Of a stretch of DNA of 64,000 nt, positions 10,297 to 20,534 are shown in pieces. Source of the DNA: Streptococcus suis (lineage in GTDB: Bacteria > Bacillota > Bacilli > Lactobacillales > Streptococcaceae). The notes under the pieces were generated by a model. The model was not told the DNA's origin. It saw only the letters and a program-made list of their open reading frames with translations, and did no database searches. Position numbers and translations under genes: made by a program. The stretch covers positions 89,199 to 153,198 of the forward strand of contig NZ_POJH01000029.1 in NCBI RefSeq assembly GCF_002960625.1. Direction: 5' to 3'. Positions within the stretch are counted from its first letter, which is position 1; each line of letters starts with the position of its first letter.

Positions 10297-10332
10297 CCTA
10301 TTGCACAACGCAGAAACGTTGATACAATAGGC
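10297..10332 (-). terminator. Terminator of pyk
   Basis: CCTATTG.ACAACG pairs with CGTTGATACAATAGG around a 6-nt loop. On the minus strand TTTTATTTT follows. It lies just after the pyk stop codon. Confidence 0.8.
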
Positions 10333-10346
10333 TTTTTCTTTATACA

Positions 10347-11852
10347 TTATTTTACAGTGCGAACACGCATTGTGTTTGTTGAACCAGCAACACCTACTGG
10401 AACACCGGCAACGATAACAATGTCATCACCTGCTTCAACCAAGCCTTGCTCTTTTGCAACTTTCTCAGCCAATTCAAACATGTCGTCTGTAGAAGCTGGT
10501 TTTTCAGTCACAACTGGAATAACACCCCAGTTCAACATCATTGATTTTTGAACTTTCTCAGTGAAAGTAATTGCCAAGATATCTGAATCAGGACGGTATT
10601 TAGAGATAGCACGAGCTGAGTAACCAGTTTCTGTAACTGTAACAACCAACTTGATGTTCATTGAGTGGCAAGCATCTTTAACTGCTGAGGCAACAACTTC
10701 TGTCTTAGATGTACGGTTGAACTTGTCTGAGTTCAAACGACCATATTCGTTAAGAAGAGTTTGTGCATTTTTAGCGATAGTTGCCATTGTGCGAACTGAC
10801 TCAACTGGGTATTTACCGTTTGCAGACTCACCTGAAAGCATTGTAGCATCTGTACCATCGATAACTGCGTTGAAGACGTCAGATACTTCTGAACGAGTTG
10901 CACGTGGTTTTTCAGTCATTGTTTCCAACATGTTTGTTGCTGTGATAACTGCTTTACCAGCTGCGTTTACTTTAGTGATGATCATTTTTTGGTAAACTGG
11001 AACCATTTCAAATGGTACTTCGATACCCATGTCACCACGAGCGATCATGATACCATCTGAAGCTTCGATGATTTCATCAATATTGTCGATACCTTGTTGG
11101 TTTTCGATTTTTGAGAAGAGTTGAACGTGCTCGTTACCAGTTTCTTTAAGAATGTTACGAACTTCTTCAACGTCTTTAGCAGAACGAACGAATGAAATCG
11201 CGATGAAGTTCAAACCTTGTTCCAAACCGAAACGGATATCAGCGTTATCGCGTTCAGCAAGTGCTGGGAAAGGAATTTTAGTGTTAGGGATGTTCACACC
11301 TTTTTGCTTAGCGATAACACCGTCGTTTTCAACAACTACTACAAATTCACGTTTGTCAGCATCTTTTTCAACAACCGTCAAACCAAGTTTACCGTCGTCA
11401 ACAAGAACTTGCTTACCAACTTCAACATCGTCAAAGACATCCAAACCACCCGCAACGTTCAAAGCGATAACTTCACGAGTTGACTTGATACCTTGCTTAG
11501 TTGCAACACGGATTTGCTCACCAGTTGTGTAAGTATACTCTTTTGCATCGCCTTCAAACAATTCTGTACGGATTTCTGGACCTTTAGTATCCAACAAGAA
11601 ACCAACTTTTTTACCAGCGATTTCTTCTGCACGACGTACAGTTGCCATACGGTCACCTTGCTCTTGGTGGTCACCGTGTGAGAAGTTGAAACGGAATACG
11701 TTAGCGCCCTCAGTAATCAATTGAGCGATTTTCTGTGCTGAAGCTTCAACATCTAATTTTTCGCCCCAGTAACCATCTTCACCGAATTTTTTACCGCCAC
11801 GGATTTCTACCGCAGGACCAAGGGTTGCAACGATTTTTACACGTTTATTCAT
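10347..11852 (-). CDS. pyk: Pyruvate kinase
   Basis: A 501-residue cytoplasmic enzyme converting phosphoenolpyruvate and ADP to pyruvate and ATP. The N-terminus MNKRVKIVATLGPA and the active-site segments FNFSHGDH, LLDTKGPEIRT, ARGDMGIEVP (~270) and MLSGESANGKYP are all present. Length equals that of other streptococcal pyruvate kinases. It follows pfkA by 64 bp on the same strand, the usual streptococcal pfkA-pyk operon, and ends at a strong hairpin terminator. The start is preceded by AAAGGAG. Confidence 0.98.
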   Translation of the reverse strand: MNKRVKIVATLGPAVEIRGGKKFGEDGYWGEKLDVEASAQKIAQLITEGANVFRFNFSHGDHQEQGDRMATVRRAEEIAGKKVGFLLDTKGPEIRTELFEGDAKEYTYTTGEQIRVATKQGIKSTREVIALNVAGGLDVFDDVEVGKQVLVDDGKLGLTVVEKDADKREFVVVVENDGVIAKQKGVNIPNTKIPFPALAERDNADIRFGLEQGLNFIAISFVRSAKDVEEVRNILKETGNEHVQLFSKIENQQGIDNIDEIIEASDGIMIARGDMGIEVPFEMVPVYQKMIITKVNAAGKAVITATNMLETMTEKPRATRSEVSDVFNAVIDGTDATMLSGESANGKYPVESVRTMATIAKNAQTLLNEYGRLNSDKFNRTSKTEVVASAVKDACHSMNIKLVVTVTETGYSARAISKYRPDSDILAITFTEKVQKSMMLNWGVIPVVTEKPASTDDMFELAEKVAKEQGLVEAGDDIVIVAGVPVGVAGSTNTMRVRTVK

Positions 11853-11916
11853 CTAACAAAAACTCCTTTAAAATATACTGGTCTTATGACCCTAGTTAAC
11901 GAATGATATTCAGAAA

Positions 11917-12948
<1,032 letters not shown>

Positions 12949-12961
12949 TCAATTTAACTGC

Positions 12962-12973
12962 CTTATTATAACA
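12962..12973 (-). promoter_or_regulatory. Extended -10 promoter of pfkA-pyk
   Basis: Minus-strand TGTTATAAT (TGn plus TATAAT) lies about 38 bp upstream of pfkA. No good -35 box is visible at normal spacing, consistent with an extended -10 promoter. Confidence 0.6.
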
Positions 12974-13009
12974 CACTTAGGCAGAACTTGCTTGACTTTT
13001 TGCCATTTT

Positions 13010-16000
13010 TTAACGAAAAACCGTTTTCATGACAAATTCTCTCAACTCTTCCTCTAATTGAGGCGTTTTCATAACCTTATAATGCTCCGCTTGAATAGTC
13101 TGATTGGAATCTTGATAGTGGAGAATAACCGGAATACTTCCCTTATACTTTTCCAAAATCCGAGCGACTGCATGGTCATGCTCCCTGTTTTCCAACAAAA
13201 TCCAAAATTTTTCCAGACTGACTGGCTCCAATTGTTCTAAAACCAGTTGCATTTGTCCATCTCGTTCCTGTACCCTTCCTGTCATGTAGGCAATTGCCCC
13301 TTCTCTCAGGTCTTGAGAAAATTGACGATAGCTTTCTGGAAAGAGCGTCACATCTAGCTTTCTCTTGGTATCGGTTACCTGGAGAAAGGCCATCTGTTCA
13401 CCCGTTTTCTTGGTCCGAATCAAGCGGATGGATTGAATTTGTACCAGGATGGTCACCCGACTAGCTACCACCAAATCAGCTAGGTCTGTAAGAGTTCGCT
13501 TGGACTCACGGCAGATTTTGACCAGGGGATGTGGACTAATGCCAACTCCCAACAAGTCCTGTTCCAATTCGAATTTTTCAGCCTCACTAAAATCCTCTGC
13601 CTCTGTCCAGCTATAATTTTCCTCCGCAAAAAAGGTCCCAAACGCCTCAGCAAAGACAAAGAGATTGTCTAGATTTTCTAGAATTTTCTTTCGATTGCTA
13701 TCAAACTCATCAAAGAGACCAATATGAATAAGAGGAACCATGAGTTCTTTCTTATTATAATTGTCAGGAAGTTTCAAGACAAAATCTTCCACGGACTTGT
13801 ATGGTCGTTGGTCCAGTATCCAGAGGGCAAAATCCTTAGGCAGACCTTTCAAGGTTTTCAAACCCAGAAAAATCTTGTCCTTGTCAAACTTATCATAGTA
13901 GGGGACGGTATTGATTGATAATTTGGCAACCTTAAAGTCAAATTGCAGGGCATCTTCAATATATGCACTGCTAGAATAATTGAGCATGACATCAAAAAAG
14001 ACATCTGGATAATGGCTTTTAAAGTAGGCCATCTGAAAGGCTAGGGCCGAATAGGCATAGGCATGACTGCGGTTGAAACCGTAACCTGCAAACTTAGCCA
14101 TCATGGCAAAAATTTCTCTGGCTTTTCCTTCCTCATGACCTCGCTCACGCGCACCTGCCAGAAACTCATTTTCCATAGCCTGCATTTCTTGGGCATTTTT
14201 CTTGGACATGGCCCTACGAAGCAAGTCGGCTTTCCCCAATGTAAAACCTGCATAGACCTGGGCTATCTGCATGACCTGCTCCTGATAAAGCATAATACCG
14301 TAGGTCCCTTCCAAAATCGGTGCAATGGATGGATCCAGCAGGTCAATTCTTTCCTGCCCATGTTTGCGTTTGACAAAATTATCCGAGTAATCACTGGCAC
14401 CAGGTCGGTTCAAACTGGTAGTGGCTACCACATCCTCAAATCGCTCTGGGCGAACCCGTTGTAGAAGGCTAATGGCACCCGGTTGTTCAAACTGGAAAAT
14501 CCCCTTGGTCTTACCCGCTGCAAAGAGTTCCAAGGTTTTTCTATCTTCTAAGTCGATTTGAGAAATGTCGATTTCTTTCTGGTAGCGTTCTCGAACCCCT
14601 TCTGCCATTTTTTGCACAAAGGTCAGATTTCGCAGACCAAGAAAGTCCATCTTGAGCAAGCCATTGGCCTCTACTGCATGGGCATCATACTGGGTCACCA
14701 GCATATCATCACCCATTTTCAGTGGAATGGTATCAGTCAAGTCCTCGTCACTCATGACCACACCGGCTGCGTGAATGGAAGTCTGGCGAGGTTGACCCTC
14801 GATTTGCTGGGCAATGGCAAAGGCTTTTTGGTATTCGATTTTACTATTGATAATCTGTCGGAAGGCTGCGTTACGTTGATATGCTGATGAAAGATTATCC
14901 TTAAATGAGATTTTCTTTGTAATATTGGTCAACTCATACTCAGGAGTTCCAAAGCGTTTGAAAACATCACGAATGGCCTGCTTGGCACCAAAGGTTGAAT
15001 AGGTCACGATCTGGGCAGCGTGAGTCGTACCATAGCGGTCCCGCACATAACGAATAAAGTCAGGGCGATGAATATCTGGAATATCGATATCAATATCCGG
15101 CATGCTATAGCGTTCATTATTTAAAAAGCGTTCAAATAGCAAATGGTGTTTGACAGGGTCAATACCTGTAATATTCAAGGCATAGGCAACCAAACTCCCC
15201 ACCGCAGAACCACGACCCATACCCATATAGTAGCCCTGGCTACGTCCAAAGCGGAGCAGGTCCCAGACAATCAAGAAATAATCATCAAAGCCCATCTCAT
15301 GAATAATGGACAATTCTCTTTCCAGGCGTTCCTGATAGACAGCCCCCGTCAATCCTTTTTCTTCCAAGCCCTGATAGGCTTTCTCCTGCAATTCTTCCAC
15401 TGCAGGTCGCTCACGGTTGAAACGAGGTAACTTCAAGTCAGTATTTAATTGGTAGGAAATACCTGCTACCAAGTCACGCAGATTGTCTACCGCCTGAGGA
15501 AAACGACTGGAAAATAGACTGGTTAAACTTTCCGCAGATAAAAGAATTTGTCGCTTATCCAAATCCGCCACTTGATTGAGCGGCACATTATCCCGAATAG
15601 CATGAAGAACCTGCAAACTCTCCAACTGTTCCTCTTCAAAGAAACGAACCGTGTGGATAGGTAAAATGGGGCGGTGAAAAGTCTGCACGTCTACATCCGC
15701 AGAAACTCCGATGTAATAATCCATTCCAAGGTCTAACTGCTCAATCCCTGAATAATAGGGAACAATAATAGCAACATCCACCAGATATTGACGAATGGCC
15801 TCGAAATCATCCTGCCCTGTCATTTTAGCTGTAGAAATTTTCAAGAGATTCTGGTAACCCTTGGTTGTCAAAGCGATGATCTGGGTAGTCAATTCCCCCT
15901 CCAGACCTGCAAAATGCCAGTCCAATTCACAACCGATGATTGGCTGTATGCCTGCCTTCTGACAAGTTTCCATAAAACTGTAAGCCGCATATAGACTATT

Positions 16001-16120
16001 CTTATCCATCATCCCCAAGGCTTTGTAGCCCAGCGACTTGGCTCTCTTTACATATTCTTCAATCGTCACCATGCTATCCATAAAGGTATAGACGGTTTTT
16101 GTATCTAGTTGTGCCAGCAT
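13010..16120 (-). CDS. dnaE: DNA polymerase III alpha subunit (DnaE type)
   Basis: A 1036-residue replicative polymerase. The PHP domain is at ~1-200. The palm has GYYMGMGRGSAVGSLVAY (~300) and the catalytic acidic cluster MPDIDIDIPD (~345). A helix-hairpin-helix region (~740-800) and an OB-fold (~890-990) follow. In low-GC Gram-positives DnaE works beside PolC, extending primers before PolC takes over; that is family knowledge. The start has an AAGGAG site nine bases upstream and an extended -10 (TGGTATAAT) at about 16145-16150. Confidence 0.97.
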   Translation of the reverse strand: MLAQLDTKTVYTFMDSMVTIEEYVKRAKSLGYKALGMMDKNSLYAAYSFMETCQKAGIQPIIGCELDWHFAGLEGELTTQIIALTTKGYQNLLKISTAKMTGQDDFEAIRQYLVDVAIIVPYYSGIEQLDLGMDYYIGVSADVDVQTFHRPILPIHTVRFFEEEQLESLQVLHAIRDNVPLNQVADLDKRQILLSAESLTSLFSSRFPQAVDNLRDLVAGISYQLNTDLKLPRFNRERPAVEELQEKAYQGLEEKGLTGAVYQERLERELSIIHEMGFDDYFLIVWDLLRFGRSQGYYMGMGRGSAVGSLVAYALNITGIDPVKHHLLFERFLNNERYSMPDIDIDIPDIHRPDFIRYVRDRYGTTHAAQIVTYSTFGAKQAIRDVFKRFGTPEYELTNITKKISFKDNLSSAYQRNAAFRQIINSKIEYQKAFAIAQQIEGQPRQTSIHAAGVVMSDEDLTDTIPLKMGDDMLVTQYDAHAVEANGLLKMDFLGLRNLTFVQKMAEGVRERYQKEIDISQIDLEDRKTLELFAAGKTKGIFQFEQPGAISLLQRVRPERFEDVVATTSLNRPGASDYSDNFVKRKHGQERIDLLDPSIAPILEGTYGIMLYQEQVMQIAQVYAGFTLGKADLLRRAMSKKNAQEMQAMENEFLAGARERGHEEGKAREIFAMMAKFAGYGFNRSHAYAYSALAFQMAYFKSHYPDVFFDVMLNYSSSAYIEDALQFDFKVAKLSINTVPYYDKFDKDKIFLGLKTLKGLPKDFALWILDQRPYKSVEDFVLKLPDNYNKKELMVPLIHIGLFDEFDSNRKKILENLDNLFVFAEAFGTFFAEENYSWTEAEDFSEAEKFELEQDLLGVGISPHPLVKICRESKRTLTDLADLVVASRVTILVQIQSIRLIRTKKTGEQMAFLQVTDTKRKLDVTLFPESYRQFSQDLREGAIAYMTGRVQERDGQMQLVLEQLEPVSLEKFWILLENREHDHAVARILEKYKGSIPVILHYQDSNQTIQAEHYKVMKTPQLEEELREFVMKTVFR

Positions 16121-16195
16121 GGTCTTCTCCTTTTTATTTCTTCTATTATACCAAATAATCTAGGAAAATATTTTTAAGAAATTCAATCAAAAGAC

Positions 16196-16224
16196 TTGCA
16201 ATTTATCATGTTTTATTGTATTAT
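16196..16224 (+). promoter_or_regulatory. Promoter of the GntR-ABC operon
   Basis: TTGCAA and TATTAT are spaced by 17 bp. The ~50-bp leader that follows ends in the AGGAAAG ribosome site of the GntR gene. YtrA-type regulators commonly repress their own promoter, so an operator may overlap, but none is identified here. Confidence 0.65.
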
Positions 16225-16274
16225 TTAGTTAGAACATAGGTATTGGCAAAAAAATGCCTAGAAAGGAAAGAATA

Positions 16275-16649
16275 ATGGCTTGGAAATTTGACAACAATAT
16301 GCCCATATATATTCAAATCAGTAATACTATAAAATTACAGATTGTAACCAATCAACTAAAATCGGGAGATAAATTGCCAACCGTGCGTGACTTGGCTGAA
16401 ACAGCTGGCGTCAATCCAAACACGGTGCAACGGGCCCTGTCTGATTTGGAAACGGAAGGATTTGTTTACTCGGTCCGCACAACAGGACGTTTCGTCACAG
16501 ACAATCAAGAATTGATTTCACAGACCCGTCTTCATTTGGCACAGAAAGAACTTGAAAACTTTGTGACCAATATGCTGGACTTGGGCTTCAATCAAGATGA
16601 ATTAACCCACCAGTTAGATGATTATTTGAAAGGAGTGTCTTATGAATAA
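16275..16649 (+). CDS. GntR-family (YtrA-type) transcriptional regulator
   Basis: A 124-residue regulator. The N-terminal winged helix contains IYIQISNTIKLQIVTNQL and the recognition segment LPTVRDLAETAGVNPNTVQRA. The C-terminal part is short and lacks a metabolite-binding domain, as in the YtrA subfamily that controls adjacent ABC transporters. The ATG at 16275 is preferred over an in-frame upstream ATG (16254) because AAGGAAAG precedes it. The stop overlaps the start of the ABC ATPase by eight bases, so the two are probably translationally coupled. Confidence 0.9.
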   Translation: MAWKFDNNMPIYIQISNTIKLQIVTNQLKSGDKLPTVRDLAETAGVNPNTVQRALSDLETEGFVYSVRTTGRFVTDNQELISQTRLHLAQKELENFVTNMLDLGFNQDELTHQLDDYLKGVSYE

Positions 16650-17349
16650 CGCATATACCCTGGTCGAATTACAACAGGTTTCAAAATCCTATGGCGGTGC
16701 TGTAGCTCTCAATAATGTTAACTTGAAATTGACTGCTGGTAAGATTATTGGACTTTTGGGACCAAATGGTTCTGGTAAGACGACGTTAATCAAACTCATC
16801 AATGGACTATTGCAACCTGAGTATGGTCAAGTCCTTATCAACGGTCGCACTCCATCACCTGAAACCAAGGCAATTGTATCCTATTTGCCAGATACGACCT
16901 ATCTTGATGAAAGCATGAAGGTTTCTGATGCTATCACCTTCTTTACAGATTTCTATGCAGACTTTGACAAGGAACGTGCCCTCCATCTCTTGCAAGACTT
17001 GGGAATTGACTTGAACAGTCGTATGAAACACCTGTCAAAAGGGAACAAGGAAAAGGTTCAGCTGATCTTGGTAATGAGCCGTCAGGCACAACTCTATGTC
17101 TTAGATGAGCCAATTGGTGGTGTTGACCCTGCTGCTCGTGATTATATTTTAAAAACCATCGTCAACAACTATTCGCCTACTGCCTCTGTGATCATCTCCA
17201 CTCATTTGATTTCAGATGTTGAACAAATTTTGGACGAAGTAATTTTCCTTCAATATGGTAGCGTTATTCGCCATGAAAACGTGGATGACCTTCGTATTGA
17301 AAGTGGCGAGTCTATTGATGAACTCTTCCGCCAAGACTTTAAGGCTTAG
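16642..17349 (+). CDS. ABC transporter ATP-binding protein
   Basis: A 235-residue ATPase with Walker A GPNGSGKTT (~39-47), signature LSKGNKEKVQL (~134), Walker B LYVLDEP (~153) and switch His in STHLIS. The short C-terminus and YtrA-type neighbour suggest an exporter for a peptide or cell-envelope stressor. The substrate is unknown. It works with the permease 16 bp downstream. Confidence 0.94.
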   Translation: MNNAYTLVELQQVSKSYGGAVALNNVNLKLTAGKIIGLLGPNGSGKTTLIKLINGLLQPEYGQVLINGRTPSPETKAIVSYLPDTTYLDESMKVSDAITFFTDFYADFDKERALHLLQDLGIDLNSRMKHLSKGNKEKVQLILVMSRQAQLYVLDEPIGGVDPAARDYILKTIVNNYSPTASVIISTHLISDVEQILDEVIFLQYGSVIRHENVDDLRIESGESIDELFRQDFKA

Positions 17350-17365
17350 TTAGAAGGAGATTGCT

Positions 17366-18148
17366 ATGTTTAAGAAATTAGTCAAATATGAATTTCAATC
17401 TGTTGGGAAATGGTATTTAGGAATTTATGCTGGGGCATTGGCCCTATCTGCCATACTTGGATTCTGGTTACAAGCTTTGACCTTACGGGCACAAGCTGGA
17501 ACCACAGAACCTGGTGGTGCTGAAATGGTCCTTTTCGGTACATTCTCAATGACCTTCGGTATCTTAATTGCAGCACTTGGTTTATCCACCTTTTTCATGG
17601 TCATCAATCGTTTTAGAAAAAATGTCTATGGCCGTCAGGGCTATTTGACCATGACCTTGCCTGTCTCCAGCCACCAAATTATCCTCAGCAAACTTGTAGC
17701 TTCATTGGTTTGGTACTTTTTAGCAGGTGTTACCATTGTTCTTTCAATCGGAATCATTTTAGCTGTTCTCATGCTCGGAAGTGGAGAATTTGTTATCCCT
17801 GAACTCCAAACCCTCATTCAAGCATTAGACTGGCCTGTCATATTTGCACATCTATTCTATATGCTGATTGAGTCAACAACGGGAATCTTGCTGATCTACT
17901 TCTCCATCTCTGTTGGTCAACTGTTTAAAGACCACCGTCTACTGTTTGCCATTTTAACCTATTTCGGCATTTCAATTATAGTTGGTGTGTTTGGAACTCT
18001 CGTTTTTACCAATTATCTAGAGAATCTTTATAATGCCGGGCTACCATTATACCCAAGTCCTATCTTGGCCTTGATCAATATTATTCTGGCCTTTGCCTAC
18101 TATTTTGGTACACACTTTATCATGACCAAGAAATTGAATTTGCAATAA
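17366..18148 (+). CDS. ABC transporter permease (ABC-2-like)
   Basis: A 260-residue membrane protein with about six helices (around 20-40, 55-80, 105-130, 165-190, 200-220 and 230-250). No domain beyond an ABC-2-like permease is recognisable. It is the last gene of the GntR-ATPase-permease operon and is preceded by AGAAGGAG. Confidence 0.88.
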   Translation: MFKKLVKYEFQSVGKWYLGIYAGALALSAILGFWLQALTLRAQAGTTEPGGAEMVLFGTFSMTFGILIAALGLSTFFMVINRFRKNVYGRQGYLTMTLPVSSHQIILSKLVASLVWYFLAGVTIVLSIGIILAVLMLGSGEFVIPELQTLIQALDWPVIFAHLFYMLIESTTGILLIYFSISVGQLFKDHRLLFAILTYFGISIIVGVFGTLVFTNYLENLYNAGLPLYPSPILALINIILAFAYYFGTHFIMTKKLNLQ

Positions 18149-18150
18149 GA

Positions 18151-18191
18151 AAAAGCTCTTTGCCGGTCGTTCTGACATGGCCTAGAGCTTT
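18151..18191. terminator. Bidirectional terminator between the ABC operon and add
   Basis: AAAAGCTCT and AGAGCTTTC flank a loop of 24 bases, with A-rich and T-rich tails on opposite sides. It separates two convergent transcription units only 47 bp apart. Confidence 0.7.
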
Positions 18192-18195
18192 CTTT

Positions 18196-19203
18196 TTACA
18201 AATTATACTTTTGAGCTAGGATATCAAGTAAGTTTGCCTTTTCTTCTTCACTGGCAAAGCTTGCTTGAATAGCATTTCTGTTGAATTGATAAAATTCTTC
18301 CTTGGTCGTTCCAAAATACTCTATAAATAGCTGATATTCTTTATTTAGGTTTGTATTGGAGACCGTTCGATTATCAGTATTGATGGTAATCTTTGCTCCT
18401 GCTTGAACCAGCTGTTCATAGGGGAAATCTGCTAGAGTTTGAGCTGCTCCGGTCTGGAGATTTGAAGTCAGGCACATCTCAAGCGTTGCTCCGCTATTGA
18501 CAAAAGCCTGAATAACCTCAGCTTGACCACTAAGAGCCGTTCCGTGTCCAATCCGCTTGATACCCAAGGTCAGAGCTTGGGCTACATTGGTCACGCAACC
18601 ACACTCACCAGCATGGAAGGTCATGGGATAGCCTAGAGATTGGGTGTAGTCAATCAACTCTGCCAGCTCTTGAGTTGGGTAGTCTGCCTCGTTTCCAGCA
18701 AAATCAAAACCAACCAATCCTTTCGGTGCCAGATCGGCAATAGCAGAAAAGATTTCTCTGGTCTGACTTGGATCAGTTTGTTTCAAGCCACAGACCAAGA
18801 GCTTGGCAACTATACCAAATTCCTTCTGAGCCTTTTCCATCCCACGCAAGACGGCTTTCACAGCTTCCAGGATAGTCAAACCCTTGTCAGTCGATAATTC
18901 TGGTGCAAAACGAAGTTCAATATATAGAACGCCATCTTCAGCCGCTTGGCTTAGAACATCGTAGGTTGCTAATTCCAATGCTTCTACTGTTTGTAAAAGT
19001 GGACGGATAAAGTCAAAGGTTTGCAAATAGGTCATCAGGCCATCAACCTTGCCCTCTATACTGACCAATTTTCTGAGTTCCTCATCCTTGTCTGGAATGG
19101 AAATTTCTGCCAGTTGGGCAAGTTGTCGGATTGCCGATAAAGATAGGGAATCATCCAAATGGCAATGCAATTCTGTCTTGGCTAATTCTTGTACATTCAA
19201 CAT
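18196..19203 (-). CDS. add: Adenosine deaminase
   Basis: A 335-residue amidohydrolase converting adenosine to inosine for purine salvage. It shows ELHCHLDDSL (metal-binding HxH, ~11-18), TFHAGE (catalytic His/Glu, ~195) and NTDN near 270 (metal Asp). The ATG at 19203 is chosen because AAAGAGG sits eight bases upstream; upstream in-frame codons lack a site. It is transcribed convergently with the ABC operon. Confidence 0.95.
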   Translation of the reverse strand: MLNVQELAKTELHCHLDDSLSLSAIRQLAQLAEISIPDKDEELRKLVSIEGKVDGLMTYLQTFDFIRPLLQTVEALELATYDVLSQAAEDGVLYIELRFAPELSTDKGLTILEAVKAVLRGMEKAQKEFGIVAKLLVCGLKQTDPSQTREIFSAIADLAPKGLVGFDFAGNEADYPTQELAELIDYTQSLGYPMTFHAGECGCVTNVAQALTLGIKRIGHGTALSGQAEVIQAFVNSGATLEMCLTSNLQTGAAQTLADFPYEQLVQAGAKITINTDNRTVSNTNLNKEYQLFIEYFGTTKEEFYQFNRNAIQASFASEEEKANLLDILAQKYNL

Positions 19204-19325
19204 TAACAATACCTCTTTCGTAAGTATATTGTTAACTATCATATCACATTTTTGACAAATTACAAGATAATTTTCACAAAAAATGAACATTATTCTTATT
19301 AGATAGTTTCAAGTGCAAGAAAAAA

Positions 19326-19347
19326 AAGAACGATTTTCATCGTTCTT
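19326..19347 (-). terminator. Terminator after tRNA-Ser/tmRNA
   Basis: AAGAACGAT-TTTC-ATCGTTCTT forms a nine-bp stem. On the minus strand it is followed by eight T residues. Confidence 0.9.
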
Positions 19348-19353
19348 GCCATA

Positions 19354-19441
19354 CGGAAGACATGGGATTCGAACCCACGCACGCTGTTACACGCCTACCG
19401 CGTTTCCAACACGGCCTCTTGAGCCTCTTGAGTAATCTTCC
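19354..19441 (-). tRNA. tRNA-Ser (GGA)
   Basis: An 88-nt serine tRNA with a long variable arm. Acceptor GGAAGAT pairs with GTCTTCC plus discriminator G. The anticodon loop TTGGAAA gives anticodon GGA, and the T-loop is GGTTCGAATCC. CCA is not encoded. It lies five bases downstream of the tmRNA gene and probably shares its transcript. Confidence 0.96.
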
Positions 19442-19446
19442 ATATA

Positions 19447-19791
19447 TGGAGCTGGTGGGAGTCGAACCCACGTCCAAACACCTGCTAACTTATTCGTCTA
19501 CAACCATAGGTTATGTCTTGCTTTAACTTGGGCTCGATACATAACTCAAACCTAGCACAAGCGAGTCAGTTCATCTCTTTTGGGACAGCCTGACTCAATC
19601 CCAACGTAGCTTGTTATTTTAAGACCAATCAGCAAACACAAGCAATTCGCGACTGGTCACGCAGGCAGGTTATTAAGCTGCTAATGCGTAAGTGTTTGTA
19701 TTTTTTGCAGTTATATTTAACTGGCATTTTTACATCTGCCGATGAGTTGCAGAACAAGCCTCATAATGCCTGTCGAATCCGTAACAACCCC
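19447..19791 (-). ncRNA. ssrA: tmRNA (ssrA)
   Basis: A 345-nt transfer-messenger RNA. The 5' end is GGGGTTGTTACGGATTCGAC and the 3' end GGGTTCGACTCCCACCAGCT(CCA), forming the tRNA-like domain. The mRNA-like part decodes to the tag AKNTNTYALAA followed by tandem stops (about 19645-19710). It rescues stalled ribosomes and tags the nascent protein for proteolysis. Confidence 0.98.
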
Positions 19792-19811
19792 TTAGGTTTG
19801 ATACGAAAATT

Positions 19812-19840
19812 ATTATAGCAGATTTTTTCGCAAAAAGCAA
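19812..19840 (-). promoter_or_regulatory. Promoter of ssrA
   Basis: Minus-strand TTGCTT and TATAAT are spaced by 17 bp, ending about 20 bp before the tmRNA 5' end. Confidence 0.75.
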
Positions 19841-19887
19841 AGCTATTTTTTACAATTTCCTTACAATTTTAAAATTTTTTGAAATAT

Positions 19888-19895
19888 GGTACAAT
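19888..19895 (+). promoter_or_regulatory. Extended -10 promoter directly abutting the TVP38-like gene
   Basis: TGGTACAAT ends six bases before the ATG at 19902. The expected transcription start therefore falls on or next to the initiation codon, and no Shine-Dalgarno is present. Confidence 0.5.
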
Positions 19896-19901
19896 ATAAT
19901 T

Positions 19902-20495
19902 ATGTATAAATTCTGGCAAAAAGCAATTCAAGTATTGAGTATTATTACACTGATAGGGACATTTATTTTTCTATTTTGGTTATATAAGATTGGCATTTTA
20001 AACGATCAGAATGTCTTGTCCGATTGGATTAAACACCAAGGGGCCTTTGGTAGCTTGTTTTTCCTAATCCTACAAATTATTCAAGTTATTTTCCCAATCA
20101 TACCAGGTGGGGTCACTACCGTTGTTGGATTTCTTGTTTTCAATTTCTGGTGGGGATTTTTCTTAAATTATGTTGGCATATCCGTCGGTAGTATTATTCT
20201 CTTCTGGTTGGCTCGTCGGTATGGAAAAAAATTCTGTTTACTGTTTATGAGTGAAGAAACTTTTTTCAAATATGAGAGTAAAATAGATAATAAACGTGGT
20301 TATGAAATTTTCTTCATACTTTGCATGCTCTCACCTATATCTCCTGCTGATATTGTTGTCATGATTACAGGCTTAACTAGCATGAGTTATCGAAAATTTA
20401 TCACCATCACTCTCCTCTGTCGTCCATTTTCCATCGTTGCCTACAGCTTCTTTTGGATTTATGGAAGCCAATTTTTACAACAAATCCTCAAATAA
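19902..20495 (+). CDS. TVP38/TMEM64 (DedA-like) membrane protein
   Basis: A 197-residue integral membrane protein with about five helices. It has the VTT/SNARE-associated signature IIPGGVTTVVGFLVF followed by GISVGSIILFWLARRYGKKF. Family members are thought to move lipids across the membrane or maintain envelope homeostasis; the exact role here is unknown. The only in-frame ATG near the beginning has no ribosome site, so the mRNA may be leaderless. A hairpin terminator follows the stop. Confidence 0.88.
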   Translation: MYKFWQKAIQVLSIITLIGTFIFLFWLYKIGILNDQNVLSDWIKHQGAFGSLFFLILQIIQVIFPIIPGGVTTVVGFLVFNFWWGFFLNYVGISVGSIILFWLARRYGKKFCLLFMSEETFFKYESKIDNKRGYEIFFILCMLSPISPADIVVMITGLTSMSYRKFITITLLCRPFSIVAYSFFWIYGSQFLQQILK

Positions 20496-20502
20496 TAGTC
20501 CA

Positions 20503-20530
20503 AACAGCCTTATCATCTGACAAGGCTGTT
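20503..20530 (+). terminator. Terminator of the TVP38-like gene
   Basis: AACAGCCTT pairs with AAGGCTGTT around a 10-base loop, followed by TTATTTATT. Confidence 0.8.
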
Positions 20531-20534
20531 TTAT

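Noticed and set aside
10174..10551. 125-residue plus-strand ORF
   Set aside because: It crosses the pyk terminator and runs antisense to pyk. No ribosome site.
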